64,000 bases of DNA from Castanea sativa (Eukaryota; Streptophyta; Magnoliopsida; Fagales; Fagaceae). Both the position numbers and the translations under genes were made by a program. The stretch is from NCBI RefSeq assembly GCF_040712315.1, contig NC_134017.1, positions 3,812,001-3,876,000 of the forward strand. Direction: 5' to 3'. Below are positions 23,604 through 35,774 of this stretch, piece by piece. Numbering within the stretch: the stretch's first letter is position 1; the number at the start of each line of letters is the position of its first letter. Below the pieces are notes generated by a model. It did no database searches and was not told the DNA's origin. It saw nothing but the letters and a program-made list of their open reading frames with translations.

Positions 23604-26254
23604 TTAGGTCTCAGATTCATTACATGAAATTAGAAGCTTTTGTTTCTCAAAAAAAAAAAAAAAAAAAATAGAAGCTTTTTAATGTAGTACCTATAAAAAT
23701 GTATACTCATAGCATTTCAATTTTCATCAATCTTGTATTCCAAAAATAAGGCTGCACTGAATAGGCGGCAATCTAACAGAGGCAAATGTATTGCAATCTA
23801 CACTTACAATCGAGTTCAAAATTAGAATCACATATATTACAACACTTGCAATTCATGTTGATATAAGAGTCTTAGGATGCTCAGAGATTATAATACCATA
23901 ACCTATAAACAAAAAAATTATATCTCTCATAATTTGAAATAAAACAAAAAATTAAGTAAATAAGAAAAGGGTATGAAGAAAAGAAATTGCTGCATAATTC
24001 TTAACCGTTTTTTATGCTATAATTTAATGAATTCAAATTTCAGGTGCAAACAAGAACTAAATCTAATAAAAATCTACCAAACAAGGAAAAAAAAATTCTA
24101 ACAAAAAAAAAAATCAACAAAACAAAACCCAAGAAATTAAAATTAAGAACAAAAATTCCAATGATTTGCCTTTCCACCTACAAACCCATAAAAAGAAAAG
24201 CTAAAGAAAAATCCATTAATTTTTTTATTACACAAATCGAAATTGAAATCAATCAATGACAAATGAAATCTAGAACTAAAACCAAGAGAGAGTTAAAAAC
24301 AAAAACCTAAATTTGAACTTGATAAACATAGAGTGAAATGATTGGAAACTCTTTGCCAGGATTGCTCATTCAAGAAGGGTAAAGAAATTGAAGAGACCAA
24401 AAATACTCTCTACTTTATAACTTGATTGAAAAATTAACGAAAACCAAATGAACAACACAAATAGCCAAACCATAAACCAAATCCAATATAATAACCTTAA
24501 TCAAAATCAAATGTAACCCAAATGCCTAAATTGAACCTATACTACCAAACACCCAAACATAAATCATAGTTATCACGTAATTTTAAAAATAAAATAAAGA
24601 AAACCTTTACCTATAATGGTTCCAGCTGCGTGACGGTGGTGGATGCCCTGAGATTTATCTCTCTTTCAATCTCTATTATTCTTCGTCTACGGTCTTAGAT
24701 TTTTTTCTCTCCCTATTCCCCACTCCGTGCATTCTCTTTTACTGTTCTGCCTAGGTTTTGGGCCTGCAAAATTGTGTTTTGAAACTTTTTTATTTTTAAT
24801 GTCCAATCAAAGTAGTGTTTACCGTTCTGCCTCTTTCTTTGTTTCTTTCTCCGTGTCCTAGGCCTCATCGCCTCTCTCTATTTCTATCTTTGTGTACATC
24901 TTATTTTAATTTTTTATTTATTTATAATGAGAGGCTTTTAAATGTTGTTGTAGCATTGCCAAACAACATAATTGATTGCTTTTTAACTTATATGTGGCAG
25001 AATTTTAGATGAGCATTTTTCCTACTTGATAACACCTCCTTAATTGCAGGAAAAGACTTTTGCTATTATATATAGTATATGATATGATATTGATTTGTTG
25101 AAATATTTTTCCTCAACCTGCCCAATCTTACCTACTCACAATCCTACTACAAGATGGAAGCAAAGTATCAAGCAAGTGCGCATCTGCATGGTGAGTTGGT
25201 GACCATGACCAAAATCGAGATGGCGTGGTCTACTTTTGTGGCAATGACGCGACTGTTCCATGATAGTGCCTCATGTCTTTTGATGGCAGTTCCAAGCTGT
25301 TGTTTTTCTTCTCTGGTAATAATATTTTTACTAAGTATATAATAAAAGGGTTTATGTGAATATTTAGCTAGAGCATGTTTATTGGGAACAGAAAGTAATG
25401 ACATACTCCGTATTTTGTAATGTTTCATTTATGTGATTCTATCTTATCTTTATTATGAAGATAACAAATAAGTCTTATCTTTTTTTAAGAAGACTGACAT
25501 TAAAAATCAGTGGTTTGATTGAAGGAGGAAGTTTGGGAATGACTAATGCATCTAATCTTTGTTGTGTTTATTCTTTTTACAAAGTTTTCTTTTTTGTTTG
25601 GGAAGTGATGGAACTACATATTTGGCTAACTTCAGATGATAAGATGATCTAGTTGAAAATATTCATTTGCTCCTTTAATGAATTGATTATTATTCTTATC
25701 ATTCATTTTTGCAAATCCAATTCCATTTCATTTCAGAAAGAACTTAGGTATGAAATAGTCAAAACATCTATTTATCTAGATAGGAGCAATAACTAGAACC
25801 ACAAAGCTGCTTATTATTCTAGAAGATACGTCAGAGTCCACCACTGAGAGAGACAGAAACATTCTCCGAAAAGACTTAAAATACAAATAACAACAAAGGA
25901 ACCAACATGTGGGAGAACTTCTTATCAACCAAGTCTCCCAATTTATTCAATTAATCTGCACTAGCACACCACTTATAGAACGCAAGAATTGAAACAAAGT
26001 GACATTTGAAAGAAAAACGAGTACCCTCATGGTGATCCAAATAGAAGAATGACAATCATCCACCAACAACTCTCTTGCTTTCGTCCAATGCCACATGAAC
26101 ACTAAGGGACAGATGATAATGAAATCTGTTACAAGTCGCAGTGTTAAAAATTTCAGTATTTGTTTGAACTTTGAAGGAAGGCTACATCAGAAGAAACAGA
26201 GAACTGAAAAGAAAGACATACCTAGAATGCAATAATGCCAGAGTTTTGTTCCAC
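23604..26254. other. AT-rich intergenic DNA, no gene recognised
   Basis: No convincing coding sequence. The ORF at 25154-25342 begins with a plausible ATG but its product (MEAKYQASAHLHGEL...) matches no family I know and has no exon context. The last few hundred bases lie downstream of the NLR pseudogene. Confidence 0.5.
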
Positions 26255-29200
26255 TCAACTCGGACTACCAGTTGACTTTGTGATCCTGGGAGGGTGAGCA
26301 TACCAAATTTCTAACCTCTTTTTCTCTATATCTGTGGTGAAATTTGATGACATCTTTGTCAATTTCAATTCTTGGAGACTCGTTAAGTGCTTAAAACCAG
26401 TGTAGACCTTCAAATTTTCGCAGCGCCTGATCTCTAGCTCCCTCAGTTTTTGCATTGCTTCTTTCTCCACCTTCAGCTCTTCTAGCTCCTTTAGATTCCA
26501 AAGTTTCAAAACTTGAAGTTGGGAAAAGCCCTGGCAAACCATCCGTTTTCCTTTATAAGAGTCAAAAGTAGAAACAGAGTGATTTAAGACTGTTGAGCTT
26601 TCCTAATGTTGGCATTGGGTCATCCTCAAGCCCCGAGGCAGACAACGTAAGGTCAGACAAAGTGTCTGGAAATAGATCTTTGATGGAAGGAATCTTTAGC
26701 TTTCCAAACAAATATAGTCTGGAGAGCTTTTTAAGGCCTGACAAATTATCCAAGCGAAGATCCTGAGCATCACCGTTCTCGTCAACTGATCTCAATCTCA
26801 AAGATTCGAGGGAATTCAGACCTTTCACCCAATTTGCCAATTCGTGTTGCTGTGACAACTCTAGCTCGAATGCCAGTCCTAGTTTTTTAAGCTTGTTCAG
26901 CTTGTTCAGCCCATTCTTTATATCACTTGCATTATCCAAGAACAAACCCCTTAATATTTGTAGATCCTTTAGGGAACTGCTCCTTGGTTGAGATACGAAT
27001 TTAGTTCGATGACTCTCGTTCAAGTATAGGCGTTCAAGTTTCTGCAATTTCCATATGGACTTAGGTAGAGTTGTGACATAAGTATGCTTCACATCCAGAG
27101 TTTGAAGGTTCACTAGGTTGCCTATGGATGGTGGGATTTCCTCCAGGTAAGTCCACCTTAAGCCTAAATACATGAGATGACCTAATTTTCCTAAGGTTTT
27201 GGGCAATTGAGGCCTGAATACATGTTCAAGATCAAGAACTTCTAAACTTTGGAAACAACCACTTGCAATGCCCTTTTGAAGAAACTTCCCTATGTCTTCT
27301 CCAGGTATATTTCCTTCTCGAGTATCAAATGAGAGATAGGAGATTAAAGCTTTGTACGTTTGCTGATTTGTTGGTGATAAAGTACCGTTACCATGAATAT
27401 CATTGAAACAATCAGACTTGTTGTCAAGAAGATCAGCAAGATGATTCTCTGGCCTCTTACTTTCAGAGAAGTTGAATTCTCTGATAGCACTGGGCAGGCG
27501 ATATTTCTTTGTTTTTCCTTTAATATTCATTTCAACAGCTTGAATTAAGTTGAGGTCAATCAACTGTTTTAAATCATCCATTGCAACGGACAAAGCGACC
27601 AATCTCCTTGCAGGAATTTCACACTCTCCAGGAAAGAGATTGAAGAAAGGAAAAACTTTTTTCCAATAATCAGGCCTATCAGGAATTCCTACTCCCTGGA
27701 TATGATCAAGCCATGGTTTCTGAGGCGGATTGATGCACTTCAGCCATTCTGACAACTTTGTATCCTTCACATCTTTCCCGGACATAAGATACCCAAATTG
27801 CAAAATTTGAAGTGGCAAGCCCACACATCTTCCAACAGTTTCTTCAGCTAGTTTTTTTACATCATTAGTAGCAGACCCAAAATCATCCACCATCTGGATA
27901 AACAATCTCCAGCTCTCTTCTTTGGTTCGTAACCTAAGATGATGAAGTTCGATACTCTGATCAACTTCCTTAGGTACACAGCTGTCACGTGTGGTGAGCA
28001 AAATTCAACCCCCATCAGTCCCTGCTGGGAATGCTTCTATTAGAGTTTTCCAGACATTTTCATTTTCTGCTGTGAAGTTGTCGAGAACCACAAGGTACCT
28101 CTTATTCTGCAAAAATATCACGTACCTTTTTAAAAATAAAACTATCACGTGATTCAACCAAAAAGAAAGTACAACGAATGTACTGTAAATAACACAACAC
28201 TAGCCAAAAAAAAAAAAAACACAGTAAAACAAAAAAACTTCATCAAAATAAAATTGTTACGTATGATTTAGTGTTTCATTCAAAACAGAAAGCACACCAA
28301 ATGTACTGTAAGTCTGTAACTATCACAATACAGTCAATAACTAGCAGAAAACATCCCAACTCTTAACAAGATAAAATAAATAAAAAAATAAAAAAACATA
28401 AAATGAACCTTAAATTACGTACCTTTATTTCACAGTCTCCTCCTCCATTCTCTTCCTTCTGTGATCCATTAGGTTCTGAGTCTGATACCTTCTTTGCTAG
28501 ATTTTTAAAAACGTCATCATAGTCGTTGGCCTTTTGATCAGTTAGAGTCACCCAAGCACGAGCCGGAAAATGATCCACAATATCACTGTGCTCATATATA
28601 TTCTTCGCCAGGGTGGTCTTACCGATACCCTTCATCCCCACAATGCAAACGAAATGTTTAGCATTTTGTCCAGATTTCTTTAGTTTTGAGACCACTTCCT
28701 GTATGTCATCATCCAATCCGACTGCTCTCATCTCTTCCCCAATTTCAAAGCTATATGCTTCCGTAGTTTTTGCAAGAATATCCAAAGCGCCGTCGATTTG
28801 TTGCAACTTCTCGCGAAGTGTCTTCTTAGGGTTTCTCCAATGTTTAAAAAAGTAACTCAGCTCAGTTGAATTCTTTTTATATTTTTTTAAATAATACTCT
28901 GTATCTTCAGTCAATTTCTTCATTTGCTTCAACCTTTCCTCTGTTGAACTGGTTATGCCTTCTATAGATTTTGCTTCTTCAAATTTTCCATGGACCTCCT
29001 TAAACTTGTTGCATAAATCTTTGAGGATTTTTTTTTCAGAATCTTCGAGCTCATACTTTGTGAGCTTGTTTACATAAGACTCAACATGGAAGCCATCGTC
29101 GGAGGTCTTCAATTTGGATGCCTGCCGTTGCGGGGTTCCAGAGTCGGATTTTGATGGCTCTGTTTCTCTTCTGATGAATGGTCTGATAGATTGAAAACCG

Positions 29201-30105
29201 AACCTCACCTTTCTTTCGAGGAATATATCGAACCCTGTGTTGATACGCTTCATCTCGTCCTCGAGCCCCATCCCTTGTGGATTTCTGGTTATCAAAGTTT
29301 TGATAGTTTCTTTATCAGAAACTATCTCATTTGCTTCCTCCAGCCAAGCCTTTTCCGTTTGAGTTTTGAGACCAAACCTTTGTAAATCAGTCAGGAAAGC
29401 ACGGATTAGTGCCAGATGCATTTTGGATTTCTGTATTTCAGCTCTAACAGAAAACCTTCTGTCTTCTCTTTTCACATCAGGAATGAGTTCGTCTACTTCT
29501 TTCACATCATCAACGAGACGAGCAATGAGATCTTTGCCTTCTTTGTGCGCATCATCAGCGCTGTGTTCATCATCAATTGGTCTGATCTGCAACTTTCTGA
29601 TCTTAGACTTTAAATTCTCCAGTGTTTTGTAGATGTCTCTAGCCTCCGTCTTCTTTTCACCAAGGAGTTGATCTATTTCTTTCTTGAAGTCACGAATAGC
29701 GATTCTAGACATGCTTTTAGAAGTTTTATCAGTGTCTTCAAGATTTAAAGAGAGACGCTCTAACTTTGTGCTTTTCTTATACCATTCTTCCTCAGTTGGT
29801 TTTAGTCGTGCTGTCATTCCCTGGTTGGGTTCTTCGGTTCGCCAGAAATTATAGACTTCCTTATCCATTTCAGAATCGGACTTCGAAACGCTTTCCACGT
29901 CTTTTTGAAGAAGCCTCAGCAACTTCCATTCATTTTTAATCCACTTGTACTCGTTGTCATCAACGTGGTCTATCACGTACATACCGCAGAACATGATTAG
30001 GACGAAGACAGTGATGATGATAACCATTTGGATAATGAAACGAAAAATGGCATCACACAGGAAATGATAGAAATTATAGAGAACGGTAGTAGATGAAGTT
30101 GCCAT
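26255..30105 (-). pseudogene. Membrane-anchored CC-NB-LRR (NLR) disease-resistance gene, broken
   Basis: Two-exon NLR on the minus strand: exon 1 30105-28423 (ATG, 561 codons, donor GTACGT), exon 2 28106-26255 (acceptor TTGCAG). An apparent transmembrane helix lies at residues ~20-45 (MVIIITVFVLIMFCGMYVI). About 440 residues of mostly charged helical, coiled-coil-like sequence follow, with two Rx-N-like stretches (near ~225-270 and ~385-480). Then come the P-loop GMKGIGKTT at ~490-498, FPARAWVTLTD (RNBS-A) and, across the intron, RYLVVLDN (kinase 2; the usual second Asp is Asn here). A TGA at 28005-28007 stands where the RNBS-B Arg is expected, just before ILLTTRD. After it the frame stays open through GLPLQIL (GLPL) and LRRs such as LPKSIWKLQKLERLYL. 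One extra T in a T4 run near 26558-26562 shifts the frame before the last ~95 residues. NLRs normally act in intracellular immune perception; here the two lesions would yield a truncated NB-less or split product. Confidence 0.85.
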
Positions 30106-32140
30106 CGTGGTTGTATTATTTTGAAAAGTGATCAGTCAGTATTTGAGAGGTTGAATATATCCTTGAAATGAAGCTTTGGTGTACAAACTGTTTTAGGAGA
30201 ATCCGGTAACGGAGGAATTCAGAAGCTGAAATGCATTTTTGGAATTGTCACATCTAGCGAGTGATTTAATTAGCTTGATAGTAGGCAATGGGAAAGGACT
30301 TCTCTTTTACTTTTCTTAATTTAACCATGTGGGATCAGCTTTCACAATAAATAAATAGACAAGGTAGAAAGTTAAAAATTGAAGCCAACTCAGTTATTAA
30401 ATTAAAAAAATTTAACCTTTAAATTTTTTTTTCTTTAGGCAAACTACAAATTTAGTCTCTAAGTTTTAAGTTGTGTGTTAATTTGGTTTCTAATCTTTAG
30501 AATGTGTCCATTTAATCTTAAATTTTTTATATTATGTCAAAATAATCTTACTTAAGCTGCTACGTTCGCTAAGTATTAACACGTTATTATAGACTTTAAA
30601 AATAATAAAGCCCAGCCCAGTCGAATTAAACCAAGTGCCAATTGTTGTTTCACAACATTCTTAATAAAAATAAAAAATTGTTCCACAATTTCAACAAATC
30701 CGAACCCAAAGAACTAATCCAATTCACTAATTTTAATAAATCCAATCCTTATAATAATTCATCCCATTCACAACAACAGGATCAAAGAAGCGGTGATAGT
30801 CAGAAGGATGATAATATATGAAATTTAAATACTTTGGCTCTGTTTTTCTGGGTCTGCTCTGTTTTTTTCGATTTGCTCTCATGATGAGTCAGATGTTTTC
30901 TTGTAATTAGATATATGTGGATGTGGTTGTGTCATCCTTCGTCCTATATGTATACGTTTCTTTCTTTGTTATGAATACAATTTCTACTTTTGGCAACAAA
31001 AAAAAAAAAAGCTCAATTTCCTCAGGCTTTCAATTTTCAAGAGCCAGTAAAGTTGTGCACAAATCGTTTCTTTCTTTCCCATTTTCTTGTTTGTTTGGTC
31101 ACGACAAAAAAGAAAAACTAAGATGAATTTGAGAATTGAGAAACAAAGTGGGAAAAAGATGATCTTACAAAGATATCAAAGGAGGGGGAGATGAGGAAGA
31201 GGAATTACATTGTTCTATACTAAGTGTTTGTTTGAAAATAATTTATTTAGCTGAAATTAAAATTTTTTTGCTGAAAGGACTGTTGATAAATGTAAAAGTT
31301 AGCTGAAATAGTACAGTGGCATAGAAGTTACACAAGCACTACTCCACAGGCAAGTCCTTGGCATCTTTTGAATATTTGATCAATGATATAAAAGTGTGGC
31401 ATAGGAGTTACACAAGCACTACTTTAGTCACATCCAATTTACAAACAATAGTGTGGTTCGTGGGATTTAGATCAAGTGCAATACCCCACATGCATTAGCT
31501 TTAAAGGGTTGAGATTGAGGGTAAAAAAGAAGAAGAAAAAAATCAATCTCAACTCTTGTATAAAAAAAATTTCCAAAAAAAAAGGTGGAAAGTTAAAAAC
31601 TCTAGACAGTAAAACTATCTTGAGGATTATACTTTCTATCTTTTAAAAAAATTTATAAAAGAAAAATAATGTTAATTTCTAAAGAGTTATCCACTAGATT
31701 ATCCTTTAGTACTCGATTTAAATGGATAATAAATTGTGTAATACCTATTAAACTCATCTATTAAATAGTGAGGTATACCTATTTATTATTAGGTGTGTTT
31801 GAGGGAATTAATAGGATTGAATATGTTTTTTCCTTCTATGGTATGTGCAGTGTAACATTATAGACTTCAATCTTTAAAGCACCAGCCAACATGATAAATA
31901 AGATACAAGCCAACAGGTTTTTCAATCCAAAAAAAAAAAAAAAAACCCAATAGATTCTTTTAAAAAATAAAGGTAAAAAGGCCGCGCTAAAGCATAAACA
32001 GAACAGAGTACAAGCACAAGATTTGGCAACTAAAATCTTAACAGTCCCATCACAAATGCATCCATAGTCAATTATTCTTAGCAAACAAAGGAGAGTTTTG
32101 TTCAAGCCCCCTTTTTATTTTTGCATTAAAAACCACACAA
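30106..32140. other. Intergenic DNA between the NLR and DUF4220 genes, with a hAT-MITE fragment
   Basis: No gene is supported. At about 31220-31320, GTGTTTGTTTGAAAATAATT, then ..TTTAGCTGAAATTAAAA and ..AAAAGTTAGCTGAAATAGTA resemble one end of a common plant hAT-type MITE. Another 31360-31430 segment repeats GGCATA.GAGTTACACAAGCA from 31318-31340. The region 30113-30250 is the promoter side of the NLR gene. Confidence 0.45.
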
Positions 32141-34315
32141 TCACTGCACACTCAACTTAACCTTTGCATAGCCCTGTGAAATTTGAAACTGTTCAGTTAA
32201 ACCAAAATGAGCCATAAGAAGCCAGACATGAGTGACCAACTCTCCACCTCGCCTAAGCTGCTGAGCATGATCCCTCCATTGACACTGACATGCAGCATAA
32301 GATAGCATTTCCACCCAGACTTGTCCAACCAATTTCCACATTTCTTGTTTTCCAAAATCGTTTTTCAGGGATTGCAAAGAATGAGCCAGCCTACAAGCAT
32401 CAAATAGCACTGACTTGCTTCTATCTCCTTTTACTTTATATGGTAGAATTTTAGTTTTCACTTCTTTTAACTTTAAGCAAGCTTGGGTTCCATTCGTTAT
32501 GGATTTCCTTTCCTTGAAAAATCCAAGGGCCTCAGCACATGTGTCTCTGACCCTGGTCTCCCCAATCCCATTGGGCAGTATAAAGGGGCACATAACAAGA
32601 AGATACATCATATAGTCTGATAACAACTTGCTCACCTTACAATATAGATCACAAACAGATAACGCATCTTCTTTCTGTTCCCAATGATAGCAGAGATCTG
32701 TTGCAACGTGCCAAAGAACAATGCTTTGATCAAATTCTTCCGTAACACTCCATATGAGTAACTCAAGATTTTCGACCCTGATTTTGCCAAGTACATTTGC
32801 AGTTTCAATTACCGCGCCACCCCTATAAGCACAAATTTTCTTGAGAGTTCTTTGATCTGAACGATAATCACGTATTTTGTTTTTAAGCTCCTCAAAAATC
32901 AAGGTTTTCAAATCTGGAGGAACTTCCACTGAAATCTTGTACCAATACTTGTCCAAAAATTTTGAAATCCACAAGACCGTCTGGTTAAATCTCCTCTTGG
33001 CAGGCTTGTCTTTAAGGCAGTACTGTATTAGGTTGTGTTGTCCCATGGCATTAGACCATCTCTTTTTTCTAGACCCCGAAATCAATGAGATGACAGGATA
33101 CAAAATATCCCCCAAATTCCCATGCTTACTCAGCCATAGTGTTGTCCAGTCTGAGCAAACTAGTACTACTGCTGCATAAATCTCTAGCAAAATAGCTCCA
33201 ACTAGTAGCACGTAAGTAATAGCTACATCCACCCTTGAGTAGATATGCTTCTCGAGCTTATAGAAAGCCACAAATACAGCAAAAGTGCTAATAGAAGTGA
33301 TCAAACGAAGAATAACACCCTTAAGAGAATGAACTAGAACTGCCTTTGTATAGAACACATCATACATGAATCCAAGCTCCACCTCAACCACTTTGAAAGC
33401 TTCCTCAGAATCTTTCTCGATAAAGTATCGACTCTTATGGATATCATGAAAGCTTAGGATGAGATTTGCAGGCAGCTTTTTGAAAATTTCAAAGAACATG
33501 TAGGCCTTGCTTAGAAGGGCTGCATCTGGAATTCTGCTATTAGTTTCTACATCAGCATAGGAATAATTCTCTTCTCTGCCAGCTTCAGGGTTGTTTTCTG
33601 GAAAAACGTCGAACCCCTCCTTTTCCTTTGACTTATACTCCTCCATTAATCTCGCATAATCGGGACCCGGATCAGGAGGAGAAAGCATGGAGTCTCTAAA
33701 ATGCTCACTGCTCGCAGACATCAGAACCCATGTCCTTTCTCCATACTTGATGGTTCCTGCAATAAATATTGGAATTGCCATGACATAAAGTGAATTCGTA
33801 CTTGTCCAAGTTGTAACGAAAACATAGATAGCTCCTCCCACCTGGACAAGTAGCCCAAGCAAGTGCCTTAGCCACAACTCATTGTCTTCCAAGGAGTAGG
33901 CAGTAATAGTATCAGGGCCACCAAGGTGCAGAAGAAGAAATGGTGCCCAAAAAACTGTTATAACATAATTTGGGTCTACAAAACGACCTTCAGATTCACC
34001 TTGGTTGCTGGAAAGCACACCAAGTGAAGCTGTTGCAATTGTATCTGCCCACAAGTAAGCAAGCCACAGAACGACTCTGATCCAGTTATTTCTTGAGCGC
34101 TTTCTACGTTCGCTAATCACCATGAGAATGCATTGCAAGCAAAAACTAAATATAACCATACTTCGGAGCTCCCACTTGCTCCAAAGCGTTCTCACACTTT
34201 CGGGGAGAATTTCAATTGCCTTTCTCTTCCTTGAGAAGAACATACCGGCTAGAACTGACAAATGTAAATGCAAAAGCATTAGAACATCTAAAACAAATAT
34301 TGAGCTATAGGCCAT
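32141..34315 (-). CDS. DUF4220/DUF594 multi-pass membrane protein (intact)
   Basis: Single-exon, uninterrupted 724-residue protein starting MAYSSI at ATG 34313-34315. The N-terminal half carries DUF4220: two or more hydrophobic segments, then the family signatures NNWIRVVLWLAYLWADTIA, FWAPFLLLHLGGPDTITAYS, LEDNELWLRH and YGERTWVLMSAS. Further membrane segments follow around 340-390 (TSISTFAVFVAFY, ITYVLLVGAILLEIYAAVVLV). The C-terminal ~200 residues match DUF594, with LWHVATDLCYH, CKVSKLLSDYMMYLLVMCPFI, GGELVTHVWLLMAHFG and neighbouring cysteines. Such genes are common in plants, often clustered, and have no established biochemical function; plasma-membrane location is inferred from the helices. 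The sequence shows no lesion, in contrast with the NLR just downstream. DUF594 proteins are sometimes annotated near NLR genes, but I see no evidence of a functional link here. Confidence 0.92.
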   Translation of the reverse strand: MAYSSIFVLDVLMLLHLHLSVLAGMFFSRKRKAIEILPESVRTLWSKWELRSMVIFSFCLQCILMVISERRKRSRNNWIRVVLWLAYLWADTIATASLGVLSSNQGESEGRFVDPNYVITVFWAPFLLLHLGGPDTITAYSLEDNELWLRHLLGLLVQVGGAIYVFVTTWTSTNSLYVMAIPIFIAGTIKYGERTWVLMSASSEHFRDSMLSPPDPGPDYARLMEEYKSKEKEGFDVFPENNPEAGREENYSYADVETNSRIPDAALLSKAYMFFEIFKKLPANLILSFHDIHKSRYFIEKDSEEAFKVVEVELGFMYDVFYTKAVLVHSLKGVILRLITSISTFAVFVAFYKLEKHIYSRVDVAITYVLLVGAILLEIYAAVVLVCSDWTTLWLSKHGNLGDILYPVISLISGSRKKRWSNAMGQHNLIQYCLKDKPAKRRFNQTVLWISKFLDKYWYKISVEVPPDLKTLIFEELKNKIRDYRSDQRTLKKICAYRGGAVIETANVLGKIRVENLELLIWSVTEEFDQSIVLWHVATDLCYHWEQKEDALSVCDLYCKVSKLLSDYMMYLLVMCPFILPNGIGETRVRDTCAEALGFFKERKSITNGTQACLKLKEVKTKILPYKVKGDRSKSVLFDACRLAHSLQSLKNDFGKQEMWKLVGQVWVEMLSYAACQCQWRDHAQQLRRGGELVTHVWLLMAHFGLTEQFQISQGYAKVKLSVQ

Positions 34316-35774
34316 TCAATAGTAAAGAAAAGAAGCCATAAATGAATTAGTGATCTACTGATCTTACTTGGAACAAGCATCATCTTTCTTTTCCAAGACT
34401 TGACGGGTGCTTATCACGATCAAGACTTGCAGGAGCAGGATCTGCTTGTGCTGGTTCCACTTTTCACCAGTGGCAAGAAGGAAAGCAAAACAAAATGACA
34501 GGCGTTCCAAAAAAAGGTAAGAGGAAGAGTATATAAAATATTAATTAAAATAACAAAAATATACACTTTATCACTGGAGTTTGGTCCAAAATATATATAT
34601 ATTTTTTAAATTAGTTTTTTTTTTTTTTTCCTTTTAATTCTTGTTAGGGCCTTTTAATGTGGCTTTTGAGAGGGTCAAGTTTAACTTGACATGAGCCAAA
34701 AAAGAAAAAAGAAAATGAATGGTTGTCGATACACTTTGAAGCTTGTTTAACATTAAAGGAAAATCGATAAAGTAACACGTACTCACAAGTATTAGTGAAG
34801 CCAGTAGTAGAGCTAGAAAATCTTTTCAAGGCGGCCACTACATATATACATTAAAAAAAAAAATTAAATCCAAAGAATAACTGAATAATACACACACATA
34901 TAATATTTATTTATTGATTATAGTTATACACGGAATTTTTGTGATTTTGATTTAACATTTGATATATATTTTCTTACGTAAACAAAAAGATTTAGATCAA
35001 ATAAATCTTTACATCATTGCCAAAACAAATAATAATATAAAAGTCTAGACATGTCTGAAATTATACAAGTCAATTTAATAAAAGTAAAATATAATTAAAT
35101 TATGTATGAAATATATAGAATATACTTTAATTTAGTGAGCTATATATGATATTAGAGTAATTAAAGGGAATAAAAATCGCATTAGTTAAATATATAAATG
35201 CATTACATGTTTTAATAACAAATTATAAGTCCAATGGTAAGATTTCAATAAAAAGTAATGCAAGTTTAGCCACCAAAGGGAAATAATAGTGAGCAGAAGT
35301 GGAATGTGATAATTATACATAGTTTTAGCAATAGACTTCAGTTAGGTCCAACGCATCCAATGCGCTTTACTCGTTGAGATGATAACATGTGGCCAAGAGT
35401 GGACCCCTACTTCTTACTAGATATGTAATTAATTTGTAATGGGTTATAATTTAGATTTTTTGTTTTGCAATTTATGCAAGTTAATATATTAGAATTAAAC
35501 ATCTTTACCAAATTATTTATGTTAAATGAATATTTCATTCTCAGCTGTATTATAGAAAACAAATTGAGTTTATTTAAGCATAAAAAAATTAAAAAAGAAT
35601 TTCATAATCATATTGAAGGCAACAATATTATTATTATTGGAAAAGATGAGTTCTATTGTAATTGGGTTTGTTTGTATATATATATATAAAGCGGCAGATA
35701 TTTCAATTAAAAGGAAAATTAGAGGATATACAATGGGTGAGCAATGGTGGAAGGCCAGCCATCCAAGTCTCTGC
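34316..35774. other. AT-rich intergenic DNA, no gene seen
   Basis: Promoter side of the DUF4220 gene plus AT-rich sequence. No coding sequence or recognisable element; short ORFs are AT-driven. Confidence 0.55.
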
